This document shows positions 27,305-35,400 of a DNA stretch of 64,000 nt, piece after piece. The stretch comes from Micromonospora halophytica (GTDB taxonomy: Bacteria > Actinomycetota > Actinomycetes > Mycobacteriales > Micromonosporaceae): contig NZ_FMDN01000003.1 in the NCBI RefSeq assembly GCF_900090245.1, positions 434,001 to 498,000 of the forward strand, in the 5' to 3' direction. Below the pieces are notes generated by a model that did not search any database, was not told where the DNA came from, and saw nothing but the letters and a program-made list of their open reading frames with translations. Within the stretch, counting starts at the first letter, position 1; each line of letters opens with the position of its first letter. Position numbers and translations under genes: made by a program.

Positions 27305-28267
27305 ATGGCCACGCAGCTCACCACCCACCCGGCAGCACGGGCCGTCGACCGGTACCGGCCGCTCGGCGTCGCGCTCACCGCCCTCGCAGCGGCCATGGCG
27401 ACGGCCTCGCTGCTCGGCCCGCTCGGGTTCGACCTGATGCGCTACCGCACCTCACCGACCACCCTGCACCAACTCCTCGTGCTGTTCGTGATGGCGCCGC
27501 TGGCCGTGGCCGCCGCCGTGCTCGCGTACCGCCGGCACCCGGTCGCGCCGCCGCTGGCCACCGGCGTCGCCGGGTACGCCGTCTACACGTATGCCCAGGT
27601 GATCATCGGTCAGGAGTACCTGCGGCTGCCCGGCACCGTGGAACGGTTCTTCCCGCTGCTGCTCGCCGTGTTCCTGCTCGCCGAGGCGGTACTCGTGCTG
27701 GCCTGGCGGGCGCTGCCGTCGTCCCTGCCCGCGCCGTCGGCGCGGCTGCGGCGGGCCACCGGGACGACCCTGCTCGTGGCGGCCGGGTTTCTGACCTTCG
27801 GGCTGCACCTGCCGACCATGCTGACCGCCTGGTCGGACCCGACCGCCATGACCGAGTACGCCTCCAGCCCCACCCCGTTCTGGATGGTCAAACTGATGGA
27901 CCTCGGCATCGTCGTCCCGGCCGCCGTGGCCGTCGGCGTCGGCGTGCTGCGGCGGGCCGGCTGGGCGCAGCGGGTGGCGTACCCGCTGCTGACCTGGCTG
28001 ACCTGCCTGGCGGTGTCGGTGACGTCGATGGCGGTGGTGATGTTGGCCGACGGCGACCCGGATGCGTCGCCGGTGCTGGCGGTCGGGTTCGGCGTGGTCA
28101 CCGTGGCGCTGGCTTGGCTGACGGTGGCGGCCCACCGGCCGCTGGCGGTCCGCCGCGTGCCGGCGGCCAGCGCGCTCTGCTACTGCGCCCCGGACATCCC
28201 CCGGGACCTTGTCACGCTGTCGGCGGGCAGAGGTGCGCCTCGGCCGGCCGCCGGCGTTAGGCGGTAG
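27305..28267 (+). CDS. Hypothetical polytopic membrane protein, 320 aa
   Basis: A 320-residue protein with about seven hydrophobic helices (among them LLVLFVMAPLAVAAAVLAY, FFPLLLAVFLLAEAVLVLAW and LLTWLTCLAVSVTSMAVVML). GGGAGGCATC precedes the ATG. The last 40 residues are hydrophilic with a Cys pair (LCYCAPD). No transporter or enzyme motif is evident. A possible DevR-type box upstream would place it under low-oxygen control; that is inference. Confidence 0.65.
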   Translation: MATQLTTHPAARAVDRYRPLGVALTALAAAMATASLLGPLGFDLMRYRTSPTTLHQLLVLFVMAPLAVAAAVLAYRRHPVAPPLATGVAGYAVYTYAQVIIGQEYLRLPGTVERFFPLLLAVFLLAEAVLVLAWRALPSSLPAPSARLRRATGTTLLVAAGFLTFGLHLPTMLTAWSDPTAMTEYASSPTPFWMVKLMDLGIVVPAAVAVGVGVLRRAGWAQRVAYPLLTWLTCLAVSVTSMAVVMLADGDPDASPVLAVGFGVVTVALAWLTVAAHRPLAVRRVPAASALCYCAPDIPRDLVTLSAGRGAPRPAAGVRR

Positions 28268-28394
28268 AGCGGTACGGCTTGCTCAGCCTGCACGTCCCTT
28301 CCACCGTTCGCGCCCGTTGCGGGTGTCGTCGGTGTCCCGGGCAGTCCCTGTGATTGAGTGACCGGTGACCGACCAGTTTGCTCATGGGGATGCG

Positions 28395-28952
28395 ATGGCT
28401 GCCGCAGTACGGGAAATTGAGGTCAAGTACCGGGTGATCGACTCGGCGGCGCTGGTTCGAGCCCTGGCTCAGCGTGGAGCCGTTCTTTCGGAACCGGTTC
28501 GCCAGGATGACCAGGCATACGCCGCCAGTGACTGGACCTACGGGCAGAGTAAGGTAGGGGCCGCGTTCGCCCGGCTGCGTACGGAGAACGGTCGGCACAC
28601 GTTCTGCGTCAAGAAGCCGCTCGAGAACGAGCTTGCCTGCGCGGAGCACGAAACCGAGGTCCTCGCCCGAGACCCGATGCACGCGGCGATCCTTGCCATG
28701 GGTTTCTATCCGACCACTCGAATCGTGAAGACCCGGCGTACCACCCGGCTCGACGAGATGTCGCTCTGTCTCGATGAGGTGGAGGGGCTCGGCGTGTTCT
28801 TCGAGATCGAAGTCATGGCCGATGATGATCGGCCGGCGATCGAGGTCCAAGAGGATCTGGACGGCTTCGCCCGCTCCCTCGGCGCCGAACTGGTGCGCAT
28901 CACCGAGACCTACGACGCGTTGGTGCACGCGGCCTCACCGGTTGGCTGCTGA
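28395..28952 (+). CDS. CYTH-domain protein (class IV adenylate cyclase / triphosphate tunnel enzyme, CyaB-like)
   Basis: About 185 residues with the CYTH hallmark ExExK in REIEVKYRV near the start, then basic tunnel residues (FARLRTENGRHTFCVKKP) and the acidic ends LCLDEVEGLGVFFEIEV. CYTH enzymes act on triphosphates: ATP to cAMP, thiamine triphosphate, or inorganic triphosphate. I prefer the ATG with GGGGA upstream; a GTG ten codons earlier (28365) is the alternative. Its end overlaps by 43 bp the end of the converging kinase gene. First gene of the accessory block. Confidence 0.8.
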   Translation: MAAAVREIEVKYRVIDSAALVRALAQRGAVLSEPVRQDDQAYAASDWTYGQSKVGAAFARLRTENGRHTFCVKKPLENELACAEHETEVLARDPMHAAILAMGFYPTTRIVKTRRTTRLDEMSLCLDEVEGLGVFFEIEVMADDDRPAIEVQEDLDGFARSLGAELVRITETYDALVHAASPVGC

Positions 28953-29566
28953 CCGCAGGCCGTGCCGAGCACCAGCTTCACCTGGATGAGCAGTTCGGCG
29001 GCGACCTCATTCGGCGTCTGCTCGCCGATATCGTGCAGATGGACGGGGAACCCCGCCTCTGCCAGCTCCACCGCCACCTCCGCATAGCGCTCGCGTTCCT
29101 GCTGGCCAGCCCCCGGACCGCCGCGATGGAATCGGCTGTGGATGCCCCGGGCCGCGGCCCTGGCTCGGGAGCGGGTGGGGTCGCCGGTGAGAATGATGGT
29201 CAGGTCCGGGCGGTCGACGTACTGGTTGAGGGCCCAGATGAACTCGCCGTCCACCCCGTCGAGCCGTTGCAACACCAGCGATGTCGCCAGATAGCGGTCG
29301 CAGATGACCAGTTTCGCGGCGGCGAGCGCGGGCCGGATCTCGGTCTCCAGGTGCTGGTAGCGGTCGGCGGTGACGAGACAGGCGAGAGTCAACCCGTGAT
29401 AGTCGTCGGTGCCGTACCGCGCTGTCTCGCCGAGCTGGGTGTGCGTCGGTTCCTTGGTGCGGTGAACGTCCCACCCGTCTTCGGCCAGCAGGTCGGCAAG
29501 GAGCGCGGTGACTGTCGTCTTGCCTACGCCACTCGGGCCGTCGAGGACGAGGAACCTACCGCTCAC
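28910..29566 (-). CDS. Thymidylate-kinase-like nucleotide kinase
   Basis: A 218-residue P-loop kinase: LDGPSGVGKTT (Walker A, near residue 9), the DRY motif in VICDRYLATSLVLQRLDG near 100, and a LID-like arginine-rich stretch (RSRARAAARG). This is the dTMP kinase pattern. It starts at GTG overlapping the stop of the radical SAM gene by four bases, so it is made together with that enzyme. It is unlikely to be the housekeeping Tmk: the setting and less uniform codon use argue for a dedicated kinase acting on a modified nucleotide. Confidence 0.75.
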   Translation of the reverse strand: MSGRFLVLDGPSGVGKTTVTALLADLLAEDGWDVHRTKEPTHTQLGETARYGTDDYHGLTLACLVTADRYQHLETEIRPALAAAKLVICDRYLATSLVLQRLDGVDGEFIWALNQYVDRPDLTIILTGDPTRSRARAAARGIHSRFHRGGPGAGQQERERYAEVAVELAEAGFPVHLHDIGEQTPNEVAAELLIQVKLVLGTACGQQPTGEAACTNAS

Positions 29567-31077
29567 CGGTTCACCAGCCGCTGGTGCTGAGCGCGTGCCA
29601 GTTCCACCAGCCGGCGGCGTACGTGGGACAGCTCGACCTCGCCGAACTGCAGGTTCACGGAGAAGTTGAATTCGTCGCGGTCGCGCATCGCCTCATCCAG
29701 TCCGTCACTCGTCAGGTCCACTGCCGTGTAGTCAAGGAGCTGAGCGGAGTCGTACCGGCCTGTTGCGAGCAGCCGCTGCCATTCGGGCGTGCCGGGGTAC
29801 GGCCGGAACTCGAACACGCTTGCCCGGAACCGGCCGGAGCTGTTTTCCGTGAGATCCCACAACTCGTGGATGTGCCGGACGGTCGCCTCCAGATCGTCGT
29901 GCGTTTCCGTGGGTAGACCGAGGATGAAGTAGCCCTTGACGTCGATACCGAGCCGGGTGAGTCGGTCCACCACGTTCCGGGTCCACTCCGGTCTGATCCG
30001 CTTGCCGATATGGCGGAGGATGCGCTCGCTACCGGACTCGACGCCAATTGCCACCTCTCGACAGCCGTTCGCGGCGAGCAGTTCCAAGAGGGCGTCTTCG
30101 CTTCGGGTGAGGATGTTGATGCGTCCAGTGGCGTCCCAGACGTACCTTCCGCCGATGTCCGCTTCGGTGAACGCGGCCATGCATCGTCGGATGAACCGTT
30201 CGTGCCCCAGGAACAGGTCGTCGACGAATCGGAAGGCTGTCACACCGTAGCGTGCATGGACCTCGTCCATCTCGGCGATGATGTTGGAGGGCTCACGGGT
30301 GCGAATGGTGACATCGGGATTGGCGCTGACCGCAGCGCCGCAGAACGAACAGTCGTACGGGCAGCCGCGTGCGCCCACCATGGCCGCCTCGAGCGGCCCA
30401 CCGTCAGGCTGGTACGGGTCGGCGGCGAAGAAGCGGCGGTCGACGAAGGGCAGGGCGTTGATGTCGGGAGCCAGGTGCCAGGCCATTCCCGGCACGCCGC
30501 CGGTGACAGGCGACTGCAGAATCGGATCTCGCCACATGACCCCCGGCAGTCGCACCCGACGGTGGCGGTCTTCGAGCAACTCGGCCACCCGAGTCTCGCC
30601 TTCGCCGATGACCAGCGCCTCGAGCCGGGCGAATCGAGGGTCCGCGATGACCGCTTCCGGCATCGCCTTGGCCTGGTGCCCACCGACCATCACTTGGATG
30701 CCGGTGTCGATCCCGGCGGCGATGCGAGCACTCAGTGCGTAGGTCGGTGCCAGGAGATTGAAACCCACCCAGCGGGGCGCCGCCTGGTTGATGATCTCCT
30801 GAATCCGGTCGATGCCCAGACCGCGACTCTCACCGTCGAGGACACCGACGGTGAAACCCTGTGCCGCGGCGTAGGTGGCGAGATAGCCCATCCCCAGCAC
30901 TGGCAGGGTGAAGTCGTTGATCCTGGGGCGCCGGGCGTAGTCCCGTAGCGGTGCATTGACCAGCAATAGGTCGATCGGCGCGCCAGCGGGGGCACCGACG
31001 ATGCAATTGTCAGAGTGCTCCGGCGTGTTGGTTTCCGTACGCGAGGGTGAGGAGGGTGTAGGTGGCGAGATGGTCAC
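29563..31077 (-). CDS. Radical SAM enzyme with N-terminal B12-binding-like domain
   Basis: A 504-residue enzyme. Residues about 35-190 have a cobalamin-domain-like Rossmann pattern (IDLLLVNAPLRDY, VGGHQAKAMPEAV, VIGEGET) without a clear DxHxxG cobalt ligand. The radical SAM core follows with Cys239, Cys243 and Cys246 in RGCPYDCSFCGA and the strand motif AIGVESGSERIL. B12-type radical SAM proteins methylate or rearrange unreactive carbons. Starts at GTG, overlapping the glycosylase gene by 68 bp. Length and layout exclude viperin. Substrate unknown; the neighbours suggest a nucleotide. Confidence 0.8.
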   Translation of the reverse strand: MTISPPTPSSPSRTETNTPEHSDNCIVGAPAGAPIDLLLVNAPLRDYARRPRINDFTLPVLGMGYLATYAAAQGFTVGVLDGESRGLGIDRIQEIINQAAPRWVGFNLLAPTYALSARIAAGIDTGIQVMVGGHQAKAMPEAVIADPRFARLEALVIGEGETRVAELLEDRHRRVRLPGVMWRDPILQSPVTGGVPGMAWHLAPDINALPFVDRRFFAADPYQPDGGPLEAAMVGARGCPYDCSFCGAAVSANPDVTIRTREPSNIIAEMDEVHARYGVTAFRFVDDLFLGHERFIRRCMAAFTEADIGGRYVWDATGRINILTRSEDALLELLAANGCREVAIGVESGSERILRHIGKRIRPEWTRNVVDRLTRLGIDVKGYFILGLPTETHDDLEATVRHIHELWDLTENSSGRFRASVFEFRPYPGTPEWQRLLATGRYDSAQLLDYTAVDLTSDGLDEAMRDRDEFNFSVNLQFGEVELSHVRRRLVELARAQHQRLVNR

Positions 31078-31861
31078 CTGTCATCCGCCGCCATTCGCGG
31101 GCGAACGCCGGCTCGTCCGCAGGCCACGGTTGGTGTGGACTCGCATGGCGGGCCCAGGTGCGGACCGCCAGGTCGGCGTAGGGGTAGAGCGTCCAGTCGT
31201 TGCTCCAGTCGGCGACAGCTGCGCCCGCGCTCCACGGTCCGATGCCGGAGACGTTCTGGAGCTCTTTGACCAGGACCGACGGTGACAGCTCCAGCCAGGA
31301 CCCGCCATGGGCGAGGAATGCGGTGGCGGCGTTCCGGAGTGGCCTGCGCTTGAAGGCCATGCCACACTCGGTGAAGTCATCATCGCTCAGGGTTAACACA
31401 CGTTCGGCGGAGGGGAAAGTGTGAAAGTCCGTCTCATCGGATGGTGCGATCACCTCTCCGAAGCGGCGACAGAAGTCCCGATACAGCTTCCGGGCCTGCC
31501 CGGCGCGGATCACCTGCCGGATGATGGCCGTCGCGAGCGCCTCCCACAGGCCGGGGTTGCGAAGTCGCGCGACCGTGCCGATCGCCGCCAGCGGTGCGTG
31601 GATCGCGGTGGCCTGCCGATGAGGCGTCCCCGGTGCTGAGAAGACGTCCAAGTGAGGCAGCGGCTGCTCGCCACGTACGCACACCGTCGACACCTTCGTT
31701 CCCTGCACGGTGATCAGGCCGACGGTGCCGGTCGTGAAACTCAGGACCCGCGACTGACGGAGCCCGTCCGATCTCCAGGCGGGGTGGTCCGTCATGAGGA
31801 AATCGAAGCTCACGAGCCACCCCTGCGTGATCGTCCGGGACTGACTTGGCGATTCTTCCAC
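31010..31861 (-). CDS. HhH-GPD DNA glycosylase, AlkA-like
   Basis: A 283-residue protein. The helix-hairpin-helix GPD core is in the C-terminal half: LQNVSGIGPWSAGAAVADW, followed by the catalytic Asp in YPYADLAVRTWAR. The N-terminal half resembles the accessory beta-domain of AlkA-type 3-methyladenine glycosylases (GWLVSFDFLMTDHPAW). Such enzymes cut damaged or unusual bases out of DNA. First gene of the minus-strand operon with the radical SAM and kinase genes; the GTG at 31861 keeps the conserved N-terminus, an ATG at 31795 is possible. Confidence 0.78.
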   Translation of the reverse strand: MEESPSQSRTITQGWLVSFDFLMTDHPAWRSDGLRQSRVLSFTTGTVGLITVQGTKVSTVCVRGEQPLPHLDVFSAPGTPHRQATAIHAPLAAIGTVARLRNPGLWEALATAIIRQVIRAGQARKLYRDFCRRFGEVIAPSDETDFHTFPSAERVLTLSDDDFTECGMAFKRRPLRNAATAFLAHGGSWLELSPSVLVKELQNVSGIGPWSAGAAVADWSNDWTLYPYADLAVRTWARHASPHQPWPADEPAFAREWRRMTGDHLATYTLLTLAYGNQHAGAL

Positions 31862-31903
31862 CGTGAAAGGCGGCCCGCAGCCCTGGCTCGCCGCACTCAG
31901 GGA

Positions 31904-32130
31904 TCAGGCTGCGATGACCCGGGCAGCGGCATGCATGTCGGCCGGCGGCAACTGCGTCCAACTCCGTACGATCCGCATCGGTGCCTCCAATCTGCTGCTG
32001 GTGCCTCAGCGGCCCGCCGTAGAGCCGCCCCCGTGCGACCCGGATCCTTGTCGTTGGCCCTGCCGTGCGAACGAACATCCGACTCATGGCGGAGGTTCCT
32101 GCCGTAGTGGAGCGGCAAGCGCTGTCCGGC
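31904..32130 (-). pseudogene. Decayed 3' end of a second PLD/DUF3427-type helicase gene
   Basis: The minus strand still reads MRIVRSWTQLPPADMHAAAR then VIAA-stop, matching the last 26 residues of the intact helicase ending at 37928 (MRIVWELATPLPADMYAAAR, AIAA-stop). DNA similarity extends to 32130, through the codons for GQR and FVR, but with frameshifts. About 70 C-terminal codons are recognisable and nothing upstream of them. The intact gene and this relic are direct repeats on either side of the giant helicase. The remaining gene-free sequence to 32419 shows nothing else clear. Confidence 0.65.
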
Positions 32131-32419
32131 GTCGTGAAGTAATGCCGACTCAGGGGTCCCGTCGGCAGGACCGGCGCGGGTAGGGTGCGGGGACCGCCAG
32201 TGGGGAGGTGGGCCGGATGTATGCCAGGTCAAGGCATGTGCGGGTGGTTGGACGAGCTGAGCCGCGAACAGGCGGGGATCCTCGGGCCGTCGTCCGCAGG
32301 TGGGCCGTGCGCCGAGGCCCGTCGCCCTGCCTGGCGTCGGGTCGGGCCTGAACGACTGAGGATCGTCTCGGCGTTCCGCTCCCTCGACCTGCACCCTCCC
32401 AGCCACCCAAAGGTGTTGC

Positions 32420-35400
32420 ATGCTCTCCCGCTCTGCGTCCTCCGTCGAATCGCCCTCCCTGATCCTCGACCGGGCCACCTCACTGGTCGAGTACCTGATG
32501 GCCGTGCGCGCCCAGATGGAGAAGCCGGCCCGGACGGTGCCGTCGGCGGACGCGTTCTGGCAGCAGGACCTGCCCACCCATGCTGACTGCGAGGTGGGCG
32601 TCTCGCGGGACGGGGCCAGCTGGCTGAGCGTGGGCCTACCCGCTGCGCCCCGGCCGCTCCGGCCGCCTGCCGAGTTCGCCCCGTACCTCGACGGCGACGT
32701 TTCGTACGCGAGCGAGCCGCGGCTCAGCGGTGACGACGAGGTGGTCGACCGGCTCCGGGCACGCTTCGAGCAGTGGCGGGAGCGGGAGTGGCGGCCGTGG
32801 ACCGAGCAGGCCCGACGTACCGAGCAGGTGCGGCAGCTGCACCGCAGCCTGTTCGACCTGAAGCACCGCGTCGACATGAACGCCGCCACCCACGAACTCG
32901 TCTGGGGACACGGCGTCATCCGGACCGACGTTGCCGGGCACCGGGTGCAGTACCCGCTGGTGGTGACCCCGGTCGCCATCGAGTTCGACGCCGACCGGTC
33001 GCTGGTGCGGGTGGTGCCGCAGGGTGCCGCCCGCCTGCAGACCGACCCGCTGACCGGCCTCGACGAGCGTTACCTCAGCCAACTGCTGGCACTGGCCGGC
33101 TCGGGCGGCCAGCTCGACCTCGACGTCTGGGACGACCTCACCCGCCGCGAGTTCTTCGAGCGGGCGCTGCGCCGGCTGGGACACGACCCGGTGCTCCGGG
33201 ACGCCGATGCGATCGCGCCCACCGGGGCGTACGTCCACGACACCGGCGTGCTGTTCGTCCGGCCCCGCCAGCGGATGCTGCGGCGCTTCCTCGAAGAGCT
33301 GCGTGCCCGGCTGTTGAAGGGCGACACCGCCAGCATCGGGGCACTGGCCGCCATCCTGGCCCACGAGCCGAGCCGGCTGGAGATGCCGCAGGACCAACCG
33401 GCCCAGTGGAAACCGCTGGGGGAGCGGCTGCTCATGCCGCTGCCGACCAACGAGGCGCAGGAGTCCATCGCCCGACGACTGGCGCAGCACCGCAACGTGG
33501 CGGTGCAGGGCCCGCCCGGCACCGGCAAGACCCACACCATCCGGAACCTCATCTGCCACCTGATGGCACACGGCAAGCGGGTGCTGGTCGTCGCCCAGAA
33601 GGAAGACCCGCTGCGCGTCCTGCGCGACGGGCTGCCACAGGAGATCCAGTCCCTCTGCCTGGCGGTTCTCGGCCGCTCCACCGACCAGCTCGTACAGCTT
33701 CAGCTCGCCGCCCGGGAACTCTCCGACCGCGGTGCCACCCTCGACCGGCGGGGCGAGCAGCAGCGGGTGGACCGGCTGCGCCGCCAACTCGAAGAGGCCG
33801 AACGCGACCTCGGCCAGGCGCTCGGCGCACTGCGCACGATGGCGGAGAACGAGTCCGCACAGTACGAGATCGACGGCATCCGGCTGTCGCCGAGCGACGT
33901 CGGTAGCTGGCTGCGGGACCGGGCCGACCGGTACGGCGACATCCCCGACGAGATCGCGCCGGACCTCGACGCCCCGCTGACCGTCGAGGAGTTCACCGAA
34001 CTGCTCGACATCGCCCGGCGTACCGTCCGACAGGACCGGGCCCAGGCGCTGCGGCACCTGCCCACGGTGGCCGACCTGCCGGCCGCCTCGGCCATCCTCG
34101 CCGAGCGGCGGGAACTCGCCGCCGCCCGCGGCGAGCTGGAACGCCTCGCCGCTGCGGGCGTGGTCCTGCCGGAGGTACGGGCGTTCGGCCAGCCCGCCCT
34201 CGGCGAACTCGCCGGGCACCTGCGGGAATCGCTCACCGTGCTCACCGCCCGCGAGGGCGCCTGGACGGACCGGCTCGCCGCCCTCCTGCAAGCCGACCCG
34301 AACTGGCGGGCCATGTGGGAGGACCACGTCGGCGCCTGCCAGCGGGTGCTCACCGACCTGACCGCGACGGCCCGGATCGTCGCCGGCCACCAGGTGACCG
34401 TCCCCGAGGCACACCTGGCCGAACCGCGCCGGCTCCTGGCCCAGCTCGGGGAACTGCGGCAACGGTTCGCCGCCGGCAAGGGCGTCAACCGTCTCTTCCA
34501 GGGCACCCTCGCCAAGCTCGCCGCCGACTGCCGCATCGACGGCGAGATCCTGCGCACCACCGACGACGTCGACATCGTGGTCGCGTACGTCAACCGCCTC
34601 CGGCTACGACAGGAGCTGACCACCCGGTGGACCGAGTGGCGGCAACTGCTCAACCTCACGCAGGAGCTCGGCGACCAGCCGGAACTCTGGGCAGGCCGGC
34701 TGCTCGCCGACGCGACGACCACGCTGGACTGGGACCGCCGCCGCTGGCCCACTCTGCTCGCCACCGTCCGCCGGTTGGTGCCCCGGGCGGAGCAGACCGT
34801 CGACGTACGACGACTGACGGCACTCCTTGAGCTGGTCGACCGGTGCGCGACGGTGTTCACGCACGACCGGCTCGTGGCCGACGAACGCCACCTCGACGCG
34901 GTGCTGCAGGCCGGCATGTCCACGACCAACGCCAGTGAGCTGTGGCGGCTGCTGGACCAGAGCCGCCAGCACGCGGACCTCGCCAGCTGGGACGGCACCC
35001 TGGACGAGGTACGCCGGCTCGCCGCCCTGCGCCCCGACGCGCAGCGCCTCGCCCAGCTCACCGACCTGCTCCGCCCCGCCGCTCCCGGCTGGACCGGCCA
35101 GATCGAGGACGGCACGGCAGCGGCCCTCGCCGGCACCGGCGCCGACTGCCTGCACCGTTGGCAGTGGCGTCAGGCACAGACCTGGTTCGACACCGTGGTC
35201 GGCAGCGTCGACCCGGTCGCCCTGGGCCGCCGGATCGACCGGACGCGGGAGCGGATCCGACAGCTGACGCAGGAACTCGTCGTCGCCTCCTCCTGGCTGG
35301 AGGTGTCGCTGGCGCTCGACGACCGGCGTCGGGCCGCCCTCGCCGACTGGACCACCGCGCTCCGCAAGATCGGAAAGGGTACGGGCAAGAACGCCGCTCA

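Noticed and set aside
28440..28470. tRNA-like GGTTCGAGCCC
   Set aside because: It is inside the CYTH coding frame, and no acceptor or anticodon stems can be built around it.
28910..29566. Housekeeping thymidylate kinase (tmk)
   Set aside because: It is embedded and co-translated with radical SAM and glycosylase genes in a block of unusual codon use; the essential gene is normally elsewhere.
29563..31077. Viperin as the identity of the radical SAM enzyme
   Set aside because: It is 504 residues with an N-terminal B12-binding-like domain and CPYDCSFC; viperins are shorter, lack that domain and have a different motif context. Only the gene-neighbourhood logic is similar.
32185..32586. Plus-strand ORF overlapping the start of the giant helicase
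   Set aside because: Composition and lack of a ribosome binding site indicate a shadow; the helicase start at 32420 lies within it in another frame.
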